Source: Rhynchonema sp. JSB1_4 (taxonomy: Eukaryota > Nematoda > Chromadorea > Monhysterida > Xyalidae). Taken from it: a stretch of 64,000 nucleotides of DNA. Where the stretch lies: assembly GCA_030248065.1 (NCBI GenBank), contig JASAMV010006535.1, positions 1-64,000 of the forward strand, given 5' to 3'. The translations under genes were made by a program, and so were the position numbers. The notes beneath the pieces were generated by a model. It ran no database searches. It was not told the origin of the DNA and saw only the letters and a program-made list of their open reading frames with translations. Below, in pieces: positions 1 to 14,237 of the stretch. Each line of letters opens with the position of its first letter. Positions within the stretch are counted from its first letter, which is position 1.

Positions 1-1616
1 GGCACGGTATATACATTGTGTGCAAGTTTGAGCTCATTCGGTTGAGTATTGTTGAAATAGCGCACGATCAAAATTTTCAGAAAGCGCACTATAGGGAATG
101 AACCATATGTCGCTTAGCATTACCATGCTAGCTCCGATTAGCATTACCATGCTAGCTCCGATAATTAGCAATGTATTGGGTGACATTTTGTGCTAGATAA
201 GGTATGCATTAGGTGATATTTATTTGAGCTTCGGAGGAGACTATGGAGATACAAAAAGAATTCTGGCTTGCACCGAAGTAAAATGAAATATTGCTGTTTG
301 ATGCTACGGAAATCAAGGTAAACCAGCAGTGGGCACCAATGTAAACCTTACAGACACGACAAATATTTTTGAACCAATTCACATAAAGATTGAAAACGAG
401 CCGCCCATGAGCAAAATCACGTCCATACGACAGCAACCAGCCAAAGAGAGGGTGTTTGCATTTACAGGGTTTGTTGGTCGTGGCACGATTCACGACGCCC
501 GTCGTCCAAATCTACAGCTTCAGTCTACTTCAACGTTGATGTGTATGCAGACCAGGTTCCTGTTTTTTTGCAAAGCTTTTGAACACGCAAAAATACCTGA
601 ATTATAGGCGATTCCTACTGGTTTTCAGCCGAAACGAACTGTGCAGGTCACATACACCTTTCAACGCGACAAACTGCTTCACCGGTAAGCGCTCTCGCTT
701 GATAAATGGCGATAACCGAGCTGAATGCATTTTAACTAAAGTTTACGAAATGAACGAAAGTTTCAAGCAGCGCGTTTGGTTAATCGTCTGTAAGCTCGAA
801 TAAGGTCATCGTAAACAAACGTCATGAACCCACCATTGACCAGTGTTGTTTGTCTACGACAAAACATCTGCTTCAGCCCCGGTCGATCACGTCATCATCA
901 ACAGTTTCTACTTGATCTTATGTCCGGCTTGTTGCAAGCACAATCGTCATCAGTTTGATATTCACGCAATGTTCTAGACTCATTTTTTGTGTCACTTCAG
1001 TGCTTATTGTGTTTTCCTGATATTTCCTGATTTTTGCCGGTTTATAGGGTGACACAATAATTTCAACAACTCTTCCTCCCTGGAGCTGCATAAAAACTTT
1101 TGAAGGTTTGTGAGCGGAATGACACGAGTCTCATTACCTCATGTCCAAGCAACAGCCCAGATATCTTTACTTATACATCAGTAACTTTGGGTCACCCTAT
1201 CAGGAAACTTGTGATATCTATTTTCATCACTGCTGGCATTTGCATGGATGCATTCACCTGTTTAACATTTTACAGACAAACAGAGATACCTAAAACAATG
1301 CCAATGCGTCACCGAACTCGAACATCGTTGTATAGTTACTGTTATTAGCGTTTGACCGATAGACGAGGAAGTTCGTAAACGTATTTACAATAATATGTGT
1401 CGTCACAATTACCATATGAGTGGGATCCCCATAGATTGAGTTAGTAACACTACGCAGTTTTACAAGGAAATACTTACCTAATTACGTCATGCAGAGTCTG
1501 TCAGACAATCTAACAGATGTGAACTCACAAGGTGGGTATGTAGCATTAACGGGACCAGAGAACGACACAAATGAAAATGATTTGTTTATGGCATGGAATT
1601 GTATCAGACGAGTCTT
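1..1616. other. Non-coding stretch before the ZP gene
   Basis: No exon could be supported here. Open frames are short and lack family motifs or convincing splice sites. A perfect 24-bp direct duplication lies at 115-138 and 139-162. The 3' flank of the minus-strand ZP gene ends at its stop codon at 1617-1619, so 3' UTR sequence may lie just below 1617; no obvious AATAAA-type signal was located. Confidence 0.5.
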
Positions 1617-3880
1617 TCAGTATATCCTCGAAGAATCGTAAGGCAATTTGAGTTCATTCTGCTGTTCGGCGGCTGCGTATCTGACCCGTGTAAGACACAA
1701 CATGAGCGCAACGACCACTGCGATAAACAGCACCAACACGATGATGGCAATCAATGTGCCGAACACTGAAAATCAAAGCGCTTATCTAAATCTTATTATG
1801 CATCTTTATTAATTAAACATATAGTTGCTGTGATTTCGACAATTTCAGCACTTCTTTCGGAATCAAACAGCGGGCGGTAACTTACTTGCTGGTGACAGGC
1901 ACACGGTAGGAACTGGTTGGTGCTGCCTTTGAAGGCCGGGAATGTAGGAGAGATCAATATCTGAAAGTTAACAAGAATAAAATATACACATGCACACCGA
2001 AGCCACTACAAGAACACATCGTGCTCACATTTTTGCTCCTCTCCGTTCTGAGATTGTGTGGCGCGCTGCTGCAGTGAGTCTTCGAGATCGAGCACTTTGA
2101 TCGGATTGGCAATCAAGTCGACCTCATCATCGGCCGGCAACGACATCGACCGATTGCCGATCGCTCCGTCATCATTGATTCGAATCACGATGCCCTTCAG
2201 ACCACGACGTATTCGGTTGGCACATCGTGGAGGCTGAAGCACGTTGCGTGGTTGATGAATCTGGCGGCGATTGGAACACAACATTGCTCTTGAGCGAAAT
2301 CGACACAACTGTGCACGTGCTGCTCAAACGTTTGCATTTCAAATGGACTTGACGTGCACGTTTGACCAACTCCATGGGAAGGTTGTATAGTTGCTGACGC
2401 TGTGAGTGTGAGAAACCTTTTCCCACGCGGATACGCGGATTATGCAATGCGTGGGAGAATTTCATTTTCGGATGTGACATGGTCCTTTTGTGTTGACGAC
2501 AACTTACCCAGTTTGTAAAACGGTATGTACATACGTACTGGCAGCAGAACGGACGTTTATTTGGGCTGCGTGGAGCGTGCATGTAAATGACAGCACAAGA
2601 GGAATAAAACTGGTATAATACCGTAATTGCATCGCACTGCGCGTCACCTCGGTTGCAGAGCTGCATGACACATTTGAAGAATACGTTTGACTGGTCGGCA
2701 AACTTGAACACGTGCGCCTCGACAAACGCGAGTGGAGTGTTGGCGGTGGTGGGCTCGTAGTTGAGATCGGCCATAATCACCGGATCGAGTGCACAACCGG
2801 TCGAGTCGATGATCTCGTATCGATTGCCACGACCGTCGTCGACGAAACAATTCTTGATCAACATGTCGTGCGACGGACTGTCACATTCCTGAATGTGCAA
2901 TAATTTGTCGTTTAAATTTGTGTCGGCATATTATCCATATTAAACAGGATGGTTTCCCAAAAAACTCCCGACTCACCCAGACATGATACACCGGTTGTCC
3001 CACACGTGCAAAACGCACCGGGGGCCCCGTGCGTGATTGTGTGCGGACACTGTACGTGCACGAGGGCATGGTAGCTGCGTCACGTAGAGAATCGGTCGTC
3101 AAATGACTGCAAGTCAAACATACATAGTTTCGATTAGAGTAAAAGTAAAAGCAAACAACACGACCTGACGTCCAAATTAGCCGTGACGATTTTGTCCTGC
3201 TCCATGTAGAAGCACTGCACTTTGAAGGCTCGATCGACTTTGGTCAGAAAAATTGGATGGAAACTGATGACGACGACAATCGATTGCATCATGCCGCGTA
3301 CCGGGTTCACCTGATGTTTCACTAAGACACATAAAAGAATAAAATAAGCGAAATACATGGTCACTGGTACCCAACAGACCTGCCGAGCCCGTCGCATGTT
3401 GCACTCGCCAAACCTGAACATAATTGCCGGAGTCCTTGTCTCACCCCGAGTGCCATCCCCCCAATAGCGCACGCAATCCTCTCGCTCGACCATACCCTGA
3501 TTGGCAAAGGAGGGTGTTCAATCTCAGATCAGGAGTTTGCACCATTTTTATTATACCTTAATGTAGATCCGGCCGCCGAAGTCGTTTTTTGTTTCAAAAT
3601 TGATCATGATTTTATCGGACATGCATTCGACCATTGAGCCTGAAGTGGCAGGGTGAAATTATTTGTTTCACTTCCTTCATGACTGTGTACGTGTAAAATC
3701 AACAGGGACCTGTAACTTCATTGTCAATTGCTAGACCCATAGTCGACGTGGTTAGCAGCTGAAATAAATTATTTTCAAGAATGGTGTCGACTAATGTGGA
3801 AAAAATACTTTATGTTGCTGAAAAACATTAATCCGCAAACCGCAACAGCAAGTAAACAGCGCAATATCGGCCCAATCCAT
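1617..3880 (-). CDS. Cuticlin-like ZP-domain transmembrane protein
   Basis: Predicted extracellular-matrix protein of the cuticlin/ZP family, which polymerises at the apical surface under the cuticle. Minus-strand exons: 3809-3880 (tentative start), 3710-3758, 3557-3639, 3380-3496, 3165-3310, 2977-3106, 2622-2888, 2029-2233, 1886-1960, 1617-1765. Phases close to 430 codons plus stop. ZP hallmarks run in order: FGGRIYIKG, FGECNMRRAR, ISFHPIFLTKVDRAFKVQCF, VGQPVYHVWECDS, CFVDDGRGNRYE and EAHVFKFADQSNVFFKC, with paired cysteines in the ZP-N and ZP-C halves (about residues 38-290). A dibasic furin-type site (RIRR, about 295-298) follows, then a hydrophobic helix (about 384-406) and a 24-residue cytoplasmic tail. 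These are the usual parts of a membrane-tethered ZP precursor. The ZP assignment is strong. The first exon (MDWADIALFTCCCGL) is a weak signal peptide with a weak donor and may be wrong. Confidence 0.88.
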
Positions 3881-6800
3881 TGACTGAGCATCACATGCAT
3901 TATCTCCACTTAGATTGCTGCTGAGTAGAGTCCGAACTGAACTGAACGTGGTGAACCTGAACGACAGTTTCGATGTTGTTTTTCTTCGAAACAATTATTA
4001 CGTGCCTAGAAGCCCCTTGAATTGAAAAGGCCAGACATACCGTTCGTTAGGTCCCGGGGCATTACTGAAGCCACCAGACAGCTCCAAATTTGGAACATAT
4101 AATCAGTCTACATTTTCGTATGTAATCAGTTCATTTCACCGAATAAATTTAGACATTATTTCATCGATTTCGGGACTGCACTGGTTCGACTCACGGAATG
4201 TTTCCAAGCCAGGTTTGCTGGTTGAAAACGAAATCGCACACACATCTAGTGCATATCAGCGACAGAAACGAGTGAAATTGAATGTTTTTGTGATTACTTC
4301 TGCTCAAATGCTTTTGACGAAAAGCGGCGCACAAGTGTGAAATGTTCGGATTGATAGTGAAATTTCACTTCCATCACTTGCACAACGATTGAGTTGCGTT
4401 TACTTGGATGCGACCCGAGATCTTCTAATGACAGAAGCAAACGAACCCAGATTCGCGCATGACGACTAAATCTCGTACATTATGCAAGTGAGAAAAATTA
4501 ATGCAAATTCCATCTATAGATGCATTTGCAACGCTTGCGTAAGATTGAAATAGAGACACTTGTCTGTCTGTCTCACTTATCTGGCCAGCGGGACAAAGCG
4601 TGGTGCAAACTCACTGACCCAGATCATCTGAGTAATCATACCTGCATACATAGGTACCAGATACATTACATCTGCATAAGGCATGTATGAGCACATGCAT
4701 CCGGTAACGTCGCGCCCTATTCATATGTTTCCCCTTCTCTCTGCCCACGTGCCTACCTCCCCCGCGGTGTCAAAGGTCAGCAGATCCTGAATTCCTTATG
4801 TTGAGATGTGATTTTGGTGCCATAATACTCTAATAACATAATGGCAATTCGCGCAGCGAATTCAACAAAAAACAGTTGCAGAAATTCTTTTCAGGTTATA
4901 ACGCATGAAACGCAACAACATCAATTGAAGCAATCAATAGGATTCACAAAGTTCTGTTCTTTGTCATGACATCAGACACATCATTTTTTGAAATAAAAGA
5001 ATGCCTAATTTGTGGGAGAAAGAACCAAATTTTATGATTCTGTCAAACGCATGCATAACGCACTGATGCAGAGGTCTGCTGCATATCTACGAATCAAAAA
5101 AATTCGAAATATAAAAATTCCAAATTCCAAATAATGTTCGTCACCTGATTGCTCCGCTGAGCTTCGCTTCCGTTAAGTTGACAATTCTGCTGGAAACTGC
5201 AAAATTGAAAGCTCGAGATTAATTGTAGTTGAAAACTTCGATCAAAAAGCTGTGATTAACTTTCACTGTTTTCCTTATTCCGTGATAATTCTCACTTCAT
5301 ACAGAAAAAATGCGAAAAAAACGGCATTTTCACTGACAAGACTTCAGAAACAACACTTGACGCGCACACCACAGAAGTTCAGAGAAACGTATGATTTCCA
5401 TGTTTTTTGAAAAAAAGTGAAACGGCAGCGATCCACTTTGACCGAAGTGGCCCCGTTATGTTGCAAATTGTCGATCGCATAATTTGCTGTGAAGTGTACC
5501 ACACACCCGCTGTTGCCTTCCGAGAAAAACATCTTCTTTCAGGTCTTCAGGGACACTTGACATCATGTAGTATGGTGTCGCTGAGTGTTCGTTCAAAATC
5601 CAGACCACAAAAAAAGTGATAACTTTCCCTCAACAACCCACACCACGGGTCACATTCGATTTTTATGAGGGAGAGAAGGTAGGGAAACAGCCATGTGGTT
5701 GGTTCCAGTTGATCAAGCATGCAGATGTGCGCACCGTTTGCTTGCGAGCCACGAAACGAAAAACTGCCGACAGACTTCAGGTCAGAGTGAACCTGTTCCA
5801 TTCTGTTCACCTCAATAGACGTTCCCACATTGCAGTTCAACCTTTATGAATACCATTGGACTGAAAGGGTCAATTCTCTGCATATATTGGGAATCTAATT
5901 ATATGCCGCATTGTTTCATACCCCACCTGATCCAAACGAAGATTCCTGAAAAGCCGCCTCTTGATCTTTGGAATCACACAAAGAGGCCGAAGGGTCGAAC
6001 CAATTTACCTCGTGTCAACTACAATCTTTGTACCTTGCACACGTGCACAACCTGAAGCTCCCAGGTGCACAGCGAGACCCTACAAGAGTGTATAAAAGTG
6101 CATGAACCATTGGTGGTCAGAGCTTATTGCGGAAGTTACCAAATTGCGTTTATGCCGACTGAATGGCGTACCTTGGAACGTTGCCCAACAAAAACATTAA
6201 GACACTATTGGGTACCGCTGCTCTACTCTGTGGAAGTTGGAAGGTGATATCAATAGAGAGAACACACGTTTGCCACAGCGGTGTCCCAATAATTGACACA
6301 TTGTACCTACATTGCATGTACATTACCTGTGCGGTTTAACGTATTAGCGACCGGCGGTTGGCTAGTGATCCCATAACGCTTCACTTGTCACAATCGCTCT
6401 TTACATTTGAAATAAGTACATAGGAATTTACAGGTGTTGTCGGCGTGTGGTCGATATATACTGGATGCAGAACTGCTGGCAAGGGGGTAACAAAATATGG
6501 TTGTCGTAATTTAGGAACTGAATCATTATTAATCTACAGGCACAAAGGCAGAATGCGTCGGCTTTGCCTGAGGCATTCACTTTTCTATCCAGGCGCGTTT
6601 TTCTGCCTTAATTAGACTTAACCAATCATAAACAAAGCAAAAAACTCAGTCCAACTTCATATTTAAATCACCTTCCGGTGAGCTAAACTGGCACCGAACA
6701 ATTTGACCCAGACTTCCAACACCCCCTAAGGACTGCTCCCGTGTCCATTTACTAGTTTGGGTGGTGGTGGCGTAACTATGGACGCGTTTAGCAGTAAATC

Positions 6801-9800
6801 CAAGTCTCCATTCCGCAACACCTGCATTAGGTCGAGCACGGACAAAGATTGGCTCAATCACGAAGCCCGGACTCGAATATTGACCAACGCAAAAACTGTT
6901 CAGGAAGTTTTTTCAAAATTGACTAAAGTTCCAAGCTCTTTTCTGACAAGGCACAAGTTCTGCATTTGTGTTAGTTGGACATTGTCCCAAACAGTGCGTC
7001 CAACAGCAGATAGCCTGCACACCTCAAATATGGTTGTTGTGTTGTATCAAACCCAAAGCAGTAGCGCATGTTGGCAGTGCGGGTAAGAGTCCAATACAAC
7101 AACAGGTATATGCCAACGCCTGTGGTTTCCTGAATTGACCTTGTGATGTGCGTGCATACAAATGCTGTTGTCCACCTTGCTACCAGTGAGAAAGATGAGC
7201 TGACGACCTTTCTCAAACAGGGTAGCTCTCCTCGATGAAGTTTCATTGCCACTATATGGGCACATAAAATTTCATGCGTAGTTGTGAGAAGGCATTATCC
7301 GAATCCGATCATCTGTGAAGTTCACTACCAATGGGCCTGATAGCAAAACTCATTGTGATAAAGCGTGCAGACCAAGCAATGACATGGTGTCCCTGAATAC
7401 ACAAGGTGACTCGCACAACTGCAGCAGTATCCCAATTTAGTTGCTCTGAGGTTGGAGAATTACATTAGTTCGCGAATGCATCCACAGCACCCCATCGCTC
7501 GGTGGATGTCTACCACGCAGTTGTTGCACACATAGTGACCCGTGTTCGGTTATAGATGTGCACCATGTTCGTACATTTGGCAGTAGTCTTGTCAAGGTGT
7601 ACTGCTGCCCCAGAGTACCCAGGGGCGTAACCAGGGTTGGTGCACCTGATGCAAGTGCACCCAATAAAATTAAAGAAGCAAAATCCTTAGGAACCCCTTA
7701 AACCGTCGATTTTCAGTCCACCACGCCTCAAATGAGAAAAAATTTCGTGCGTCGCGCGTCGCATAAGTTTTCGATGAATTCTGCTGTGTGCGATGCGAAC
7801 GCAAAGCAGTGAATATTTTCGCGCGCTTTTGTGTGTAAATCTGTAATTTTTGGCTAAAGCAAGGCAAACATTGCACAAGCATCGTACAAAAATGAAACAA
7901 TCACCAGGCAAAATGAGCTTTTCAAAAACTGCACCACCTGAAACCAAACCCTGGTTGCGCCAAAGAGTACTACCTACTCTTGCATTGGTGTTCACTTTTC
8001 TGCCCAGGTTCGCTTGTCCACATCTCTTGCAATCTCTTCTAATATTCTAACCATCCGCACACACAGCTACAACAGCACATACACACACATGCAACTGTTG
8101 CCACTATATTGTCCAGACAAACGCACTATAGATGGTCGGTTTGTGGTGCACATTTTGGAATTCTGGTGTTACCGTATGTTTCTGCGTCTGGCAGCAACGC
8201 AGCAGGTACATGCATATGCATGCCCACAGATTTGTTTATTACGGTTTTGTACTAAGTTGGTTGGTATATGAGTACTAAACGTGTGTGAATCCTTATGCAG
8301 GCCCTGTCGCTCCCGTATGAACGTCGACACGCTGAATTTTTTCACCGACTCGTGAATTCGCTCGCACACGCACGCTTCGCTCCACCTTGGCACTTTATTT
8401 CTCAGAAGATACACTCTGCAGTCGACACATCTACATGCGGCTTGTTTGGTATTCAAGTCGGTGTGTACATCATGCTCTGTTCTCTTGTTGATGCACTGCG
8501 ATTTAGGCCATTTGGTTTCAGCAGCCAGGTGAGACTACATGGACATGTTTTTGTGCTTGGAACACTCAAATTTGCGCGCGTTTTCATTTTGTGCCAGCGA
8601 AACAGGTCATTTTCAAGCGTTGCGTGCTTGGGCATCACAACAACACGTGCAATTTTATTATTGTTGTTCACTTGAAAGTTGAGAATTGTTTTGGAAGTTG
8701 TGCGTACCATGCAAATTTCACGCCATGCTCGTTTTACAGACTTTCCAGCTATATATGTATAGCAATTTCCATATTCACAAATTCAGCACCACTTACTATA
8801 ACGTTACGTTTTATGTTGCAGCTTCTGGTGCCAAATCTTGCCAAAGCCAAAAAATATAGGCTGCCATCGGACTTGTAGGTATGTTAACGGGACCACCCAC
8901 AATGACCAGTTTGCGGGTTTTTCTGGCATTGTTTTTTAAGGCCGATTTCAAATTTTGGTGTTTCACATGCCGCCTCTGTCCTTGCATAGCAAGCTGCTCA
9001 CTTATGCATTGAGCCACTATACAGGTACTGTACACGGGCTTGGCTTCCTCTCGTTTAGTGCTGTTTCGTCGTGTTTTATCTTTCATTAAAGGTTTCAGCC
9101 ACCGTGGACGGACATAGAAGCTAATACGTGTCGCACCGACGTCCAAGGCGTTTCGTACGTTCTCATTCTGTCAGTGTTTCTCAGCATTTGGATGTTTAAG
9201 ATTGTTTTCAAACTGTGTGGTTTTCAAATGCCATGGACAACCTGATGTTTCAAGCACATGTTTGAACATTTCAACCTTACAAAGAGGCTCTTTTGCTCCA
9301 GTCCACACTGTAGCCCAAATCTGCGTAACATTCCGATGTGTTGTTCGTCAGGGCTTGTTTGTTTACTTTTTTGTTGTTTTGCGATCGTTTTAGTGCGCAC
9401 ACATCGCCGAGTCAGCTCACAGTTTACGATTATGATCCATCACTCAGTACCGTACCAGTTACTGATAAGACGAAACACAACACATTCAGGCATCCGGGAC
9501 AAAAACGTTTCATCCAGCTGTATGAACATTCCCAAATCAATTCAAGCCTTGAAACATCACGTTACGGTCGGCATTGCGTGTCACCGCTGTTAAGCAAGCA
9601 GCCTGACGCAAACCAGCAGATTCATTGTGCGTGACACCACAAGATAAAACGTTGTCTCTGCTCTTGAATGTTCCCACTAACTTTGCTTTTCAATGAATCA
9701 GAGAAGTGTCGTTTTTCTCATTGAATAAGCCACATATGTACGTACGTACATACAATGCTGTGTCAATTGCATTGCGGCGGTTGTTGTGACGTGAAACTGC

Positions 9801-12800
9801 TGCAAAGCTGACACGGTCGGTATCGGCACGATAAAGGACCACATTGAGAACACATGTTAGTTCTTTATTTTGTGTGCAACCGATTGTTGGTTGTTCGGCT
9901 GTGCTTTGTCAGCTCAAAGGCACACGCAACCAGCAATTTATGTACGATCCACGTTTTTGAATTACTAGGGCTCATTATCTTATCAGTTGACTGCATTTGG
10001 TACGTGTTCAGCATACATATTTTTAATATTACAGCAAGCACAAAGCTGGGTTCTCATGTTTTAGATTGAATCAAATATCATATTTTATTGCAATGCCATG
10101 GTCTTTTGATTAATGGGGCCCGCAGAATGAGACAACTCGACTATTTCCGACGGCAAGATAATCTGGCTCTATGATGTATGAACATTGTATTGGGTTTATT
10201 CACTATGCATCTAAACTTGGTCAACTGCAAGGTATGCAACTCTGTATTCCAGCTTTTTCCAAAGCGTTATTCTGACTCGACTTCATACATTGTGCATGGA
10301 GCACTGCTGAAACGCAGTATCAGTTACCGTATTTGCGAAGTCGTTGTGTGTGGCGCGCGTGTTACCACCAAGACGTCATTCCATATCAGAAACTGGCTGC
10401 ACAAAATGACACGCGATTCATTCTACTATGCACAAAATGTCGCCCCTATAACCGCCGCACGCGAGATCCTATCTTATAAAATGCACATGTCATTTCGTAA
10501 TATGCGAAAAATGAAAATATGCCCAGGCTCCAGAAACATGTCATACTCTTACACCTGAACGGTCCCGATACAGCACTCACTGTACAATTCGTTAAAAATG
10601 GCTTGTAGCCTTGAATCGGTTCACATTGCGTGCCCTCGGTTTAATGATAAGGGGTTGAAGGCATGTAGTTTCGTGACTCATGGCCGTTTAGTACTGCATT
10701 GAGTCACTGACTGACTGTGCATCCGTCTTTGACTGCTGTGCGCCGCGCAACTGTACACATTTTGCCAAATTTTGTTGCAAACTATGTACAATCTCGGCGC
10801 AGTCGGCCCAACCCGTGTTTGACACATCCATTTTTTGTGCATTTTTGTAAGCGGTCGTGGTCACACTTGTTTATTTGAACCCCACGTATGTATAGCAACG
10901 CTGTTGGAACCAGGTCCACCAAGCCACGTCCTACTAAGCATTATAGGCGCCCAACGATTTATGGCTTTATATCCCTGCATCACACATCATACATCTGCTG
11001 CTGGTACAGGCTGTCTGCTCCTTTATATCCACACTTGTGTATGTATTTGTTTTGCACTCGAATGCTGTTTATCCGTCTTATGTATAGCTCATATGTATAG
11101 TCCAACAACAGCTAATGCAGAATTTATGTCCACTGCGTTGCCTGATCCGCCAAGCACATAACGCGTGATGCAACATTATAAACACACCCACGCAGCCAGC
11201 CAACACACACAACTGACTGCCTGTCTGTGCTTGTAATGTTGCATCACGCGTTATGTGCTTGGCGGATCAGGCAACGCAGTGGACATAAATTCTGCATTAG
11301 CTGTTGTTGGACTATACCTATACATACATATGCATGTAGGTACCAATAATGCACATGGTCACCCTTGTGTATAGGTACATTAGGTACACATGCACAGTTG
11401 AAATGTAATTATGTGCGTTACAATGCAATACTCAGCGCGGCAGGGGTCCAGTACCTATAGGCCCGGGACACACCGCGAACGTTGCGAAGACGAAGATGGC
11501 ATGCACATACGTGCTGAAAGCTTGACCTGATGGCGTAACTAAGACGAGTAAGCTCACACTTTGTCTTGCATAATGTAAGGACTTGGTTCATGGCTGGTTT
11601 TGCTATAATGAAACACATTTCCGGACGTGGGTATGGCCGCATGCACGAACAGAGCAGGTTGAGTCGGTCATGTACGTATATGTAGCTTGATTGCACCTAC
11701 CAGCTGCCACCCAGCCCCAAGCTGTGTTTTGTGATCATGATTCGCATGTTAGTTTGCGCATGTCCGTCGTGTTATGTCTCTGTTGATTGGCCCCGTGTGC
11801 TTGACCGGACTGCCGCTGCTCGCTGTGCTTGTTTCAGACAAACAACATGCCTTACTTATGTTCCCGTGCTGCCGCAGCAGCTGGTTTTTAGCAGAGCCGG
11901 CGTGCAAGAAGGGTACCCCAGATCAGTGCAATGCAAACTCATATAGAGTACATACGCAGTGCTCAGCGGACTTATTTATAAACATTATTGACTGGCCAGT
12001 CACTGCTTTGCTCTTTCCAATTGTTTTCGACAATTTGTCCATCTGGCTGAATTCCCCGAGGTCCCAATTTGCAGCCCGATCCCCCCTTGACTGAGGTTCT
12101 GCATGCGCTCACCCATGTACCGGGTGATAAGCAGGGGACATGAGGGTACAAGCCGTGACTGGAATGACGTGGGTGAACCACTGAAAAACAACAGCAGCCA
12201 ACCAGACACAGTCAGATACAAAGGCAAGCGAATCGCGTTTATATTATACCCTCTCTCTGCATACAATCTATCCGGGTCTTGGTGTGTAGCGCGAGCGAAC
12301 CCCTCGTCGGAACGGGCCCGGCCGTCTCATTGCACCAGCGTGCCTTCTATGAACAACTGAGACAACCGTACGGCCACTATGTAATAGCTGTTACTGCTGT
12401 TGGCTGCTTGGGACCATATGTTGTGGTGGCTCATTGTACAGTATGTAGCTGCTGCTTGTGGGTGCTGTGGTTACCCCCAGTTCTGTGCTCTCTGGAACGG
12501 ACACGGAACAAAACAGTGTGTCTGACTGCTGGCTTTATCTTGTTGTTGTTGAATATTTGAGTGTATAATGCGTGTGTATGGAACGCGTAGCGGTTCGCCC
12601 CAACCCAATGTGGTTCGCTGACTTTATGCTTTACCCCTCCTTTGGTTTTTTGCTTTCTGTGTCTCTTCATAATAAACACCGACAACGGACTGCAGCTTGT
12701 GGCTGGTGTCCGCATCAGTCCAGTCCACTCTTCACTCATTATTCATCAAATGTTTTTCTTCGTTCTTCTGGCTGCAGCTCGTGCGATCGCATCATTAATT

Positions 12801-13174
12801 TCTGGCTGCACCACTGTGCTGCTGTGCAGCCATGACCGACTATTTTGTGCCTTTAAACTTGTGCGGTGATACATGGAATTTATTCGGTTCCTGCTTGTTC
12901 ACATAAATATCCACAATCATGGTACCCATTTGTCAAGTGCTCATGCACTCAATCTCACAGATAAGCGGGCGAACAGTGGTCATTACGCGTACCGGCGTAC
13001 CAATGCGCACGGTTGCCGCTTTGTATGCAGGCGCTGTGTCCTTTTTCTTGCATTTGCGCACAATAATAATAACTGAAAAAATAAACTCGTAACTTTTCAG
13101 AGACTCCTTGTTGTCTATCAATTAATCGATATCAACCGTAAATCAATCAGTCCAATCGTTAATCGATCAAAGGC
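3881..13174. other. Long intergenic region
   Basis: About 9.3 kb between the divergently placed ZP and CH-protein genes. Many short open frames occur on both strands, but none shows a recognisable domain, signal peptide plus splice structure, or phase-consistent exon chain. The one clear structure is the 82-bp perfect inverted repeat at 11096-11316. Promoters of the ZP gene (upstream of 3880) and of the CH gene (upstream of 13175) must lie here, but no specific element could be identified. Confidence 0.5.
11096..11316. repeat. Perfect 82-bp inverted repeat (foldback MITE)
   Basis: Left arm 11096-11177 and right arm 11235-11316 are exact reverse complements, separated by a 57-bp loop. The ends read TATAGTCC and GGACTATA, which fits a TA target site. 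Inside each arm lies GCGTTGCCTGATCCG, also found in the elements at 49721-49880 and 59973-60197, so all three probably belong to related families. A perfect arm match means either recent insertion or maintenance as a hairpin. There is no coding potential. Confidence 0.85.
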
Positions 13175-14237
13175 ATGAGCGGTGACGCAGTCGCATCGAC
13201 GGGCGCTGGCGGAGGTTCGGACATCATGTCTGTGCTGAGTATGGCCGGCAAAGGACCGCTGAAGAAGGTTGCATATCAGGTATGGCACATGCTGTTTGTA
13301 TGCAGTTGGTCATGTTTCACATTAATTTTGTGGGTATGCGTTTACATAGCTGCCCACCTCGACCTGTCTGCTTGGACGGGCGGTGCTCCAGGTAAATTGT
13401 CTGGTAGAATTCACCATACATAACCACCAAAGATACATAATGTATATCTTGCAACTGCATCCCCAATGACCCAAAAACATTTTGCGTCTCATGTTTCGTA
13501 AACAGGTCTTTCTATGTATATGTCCCTTTGAGGTCTCTGCTAATTAACGAGTGTTATCTAGCCTATCGGCATCATAAGCTAGTAATTGTGACAACACCAA
13601 CTTGGCCAGACGTTGTAAAAGCTCTCTTACTCCATGTAGAAATCCAGATGCCCTGATTGCATGATTGCAGGTGCTGGAATGGGTGCAAGGCCAACTGGGT
13701 CAAAAGGATCAGCCAGTGCCGGGCAACGCCAACAAACACGAGTCATCGCCCAAGCAGTTCATGGACTATTTCAAGGACGGCAACGCATTGGTGGGTCTGG
13801 TGAACAAGTTCGCGCCGGGCACAATTGCCGAGCAGCCCGACGACAAGAAGGGCACAAAGGAGGGCGCCATTGAGAACATTCGTGGATTCCTGAATTTCGC
13901 GCAAAAGGACGCCGAAGTGTCGCAAGCCGAACAGGTGAAGGCCGAAGACGTAGCCGCCGGCAAGACATCGGCATTCTCGGGACTGTTGCAGACATTGGTC
14001 GGGGTCGGCGGCAAATCGGCCGAGAAATTCGGACAACAAGATGGGGCACTGAACATGGACACGATCAACCAACTGGCCACGCAGGTCACTGGCAAGTCAA
14101 TTATGGAACATTTGATGGCCCTCAAGGACAGGTTGTTCAAGCGAACACCGGCCGTCACCAATCAGGCTGAAGGCACCAAGCAAGCCGCAGCTGACACACA
14201 GCCCGAAGCCGCCCCTGAAGTGCAGGCCACGGCCTGA
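13175..14237 (+). CDS. Calponin-homology (CH) domain protein
   Basis: Small CH-domain protein of calponin/transgelin type, expected to bind actin in the cytoplasm. Two exons: 13175-13279 and 13671-14237, phase 0, 223 residues, stop TGA at 14235-14237. The donor is CAG/GTATGG and the acceptor TTGCAG. The CH-like part spans about residues 28-110: KKVAYQVLEWVQGQLGQ, then FMDYFKDGNALVGLVNKFAP, which corresponds to the CH core 'L.DG..LC.L.NK..P', then ENIRGFLNFAQ. After this comes an Ala/Gly/Gln-rich segment and an acidic Ala-rich tail ending QATA. No calponin repeats (the short actin-binding motifs) were seen. The start ATG follows a stretch with in-frame stops. The family call is strong; the precise orthologue is unknown. 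Confidence 0.85.

Noticed and set aside
2006..2308. Single 100-codon minus-strand frame ending KCEHDVFL
   Set aside because: Its interior is the ZP exon 2029-2233. The GTGAGC donor, joined in phase to the exon at 1886-1960 and the membrane-helix exon, explains the data better than a stop at this frame's end.
13665..13700. In-frame ATG upstream of CH exon 2 as an alternative start
   Set aside because: Exon 1 (13175-13279) joins in phase and completes the CH helix before LEWVQGQLGQ, so the upstream start is preferred.
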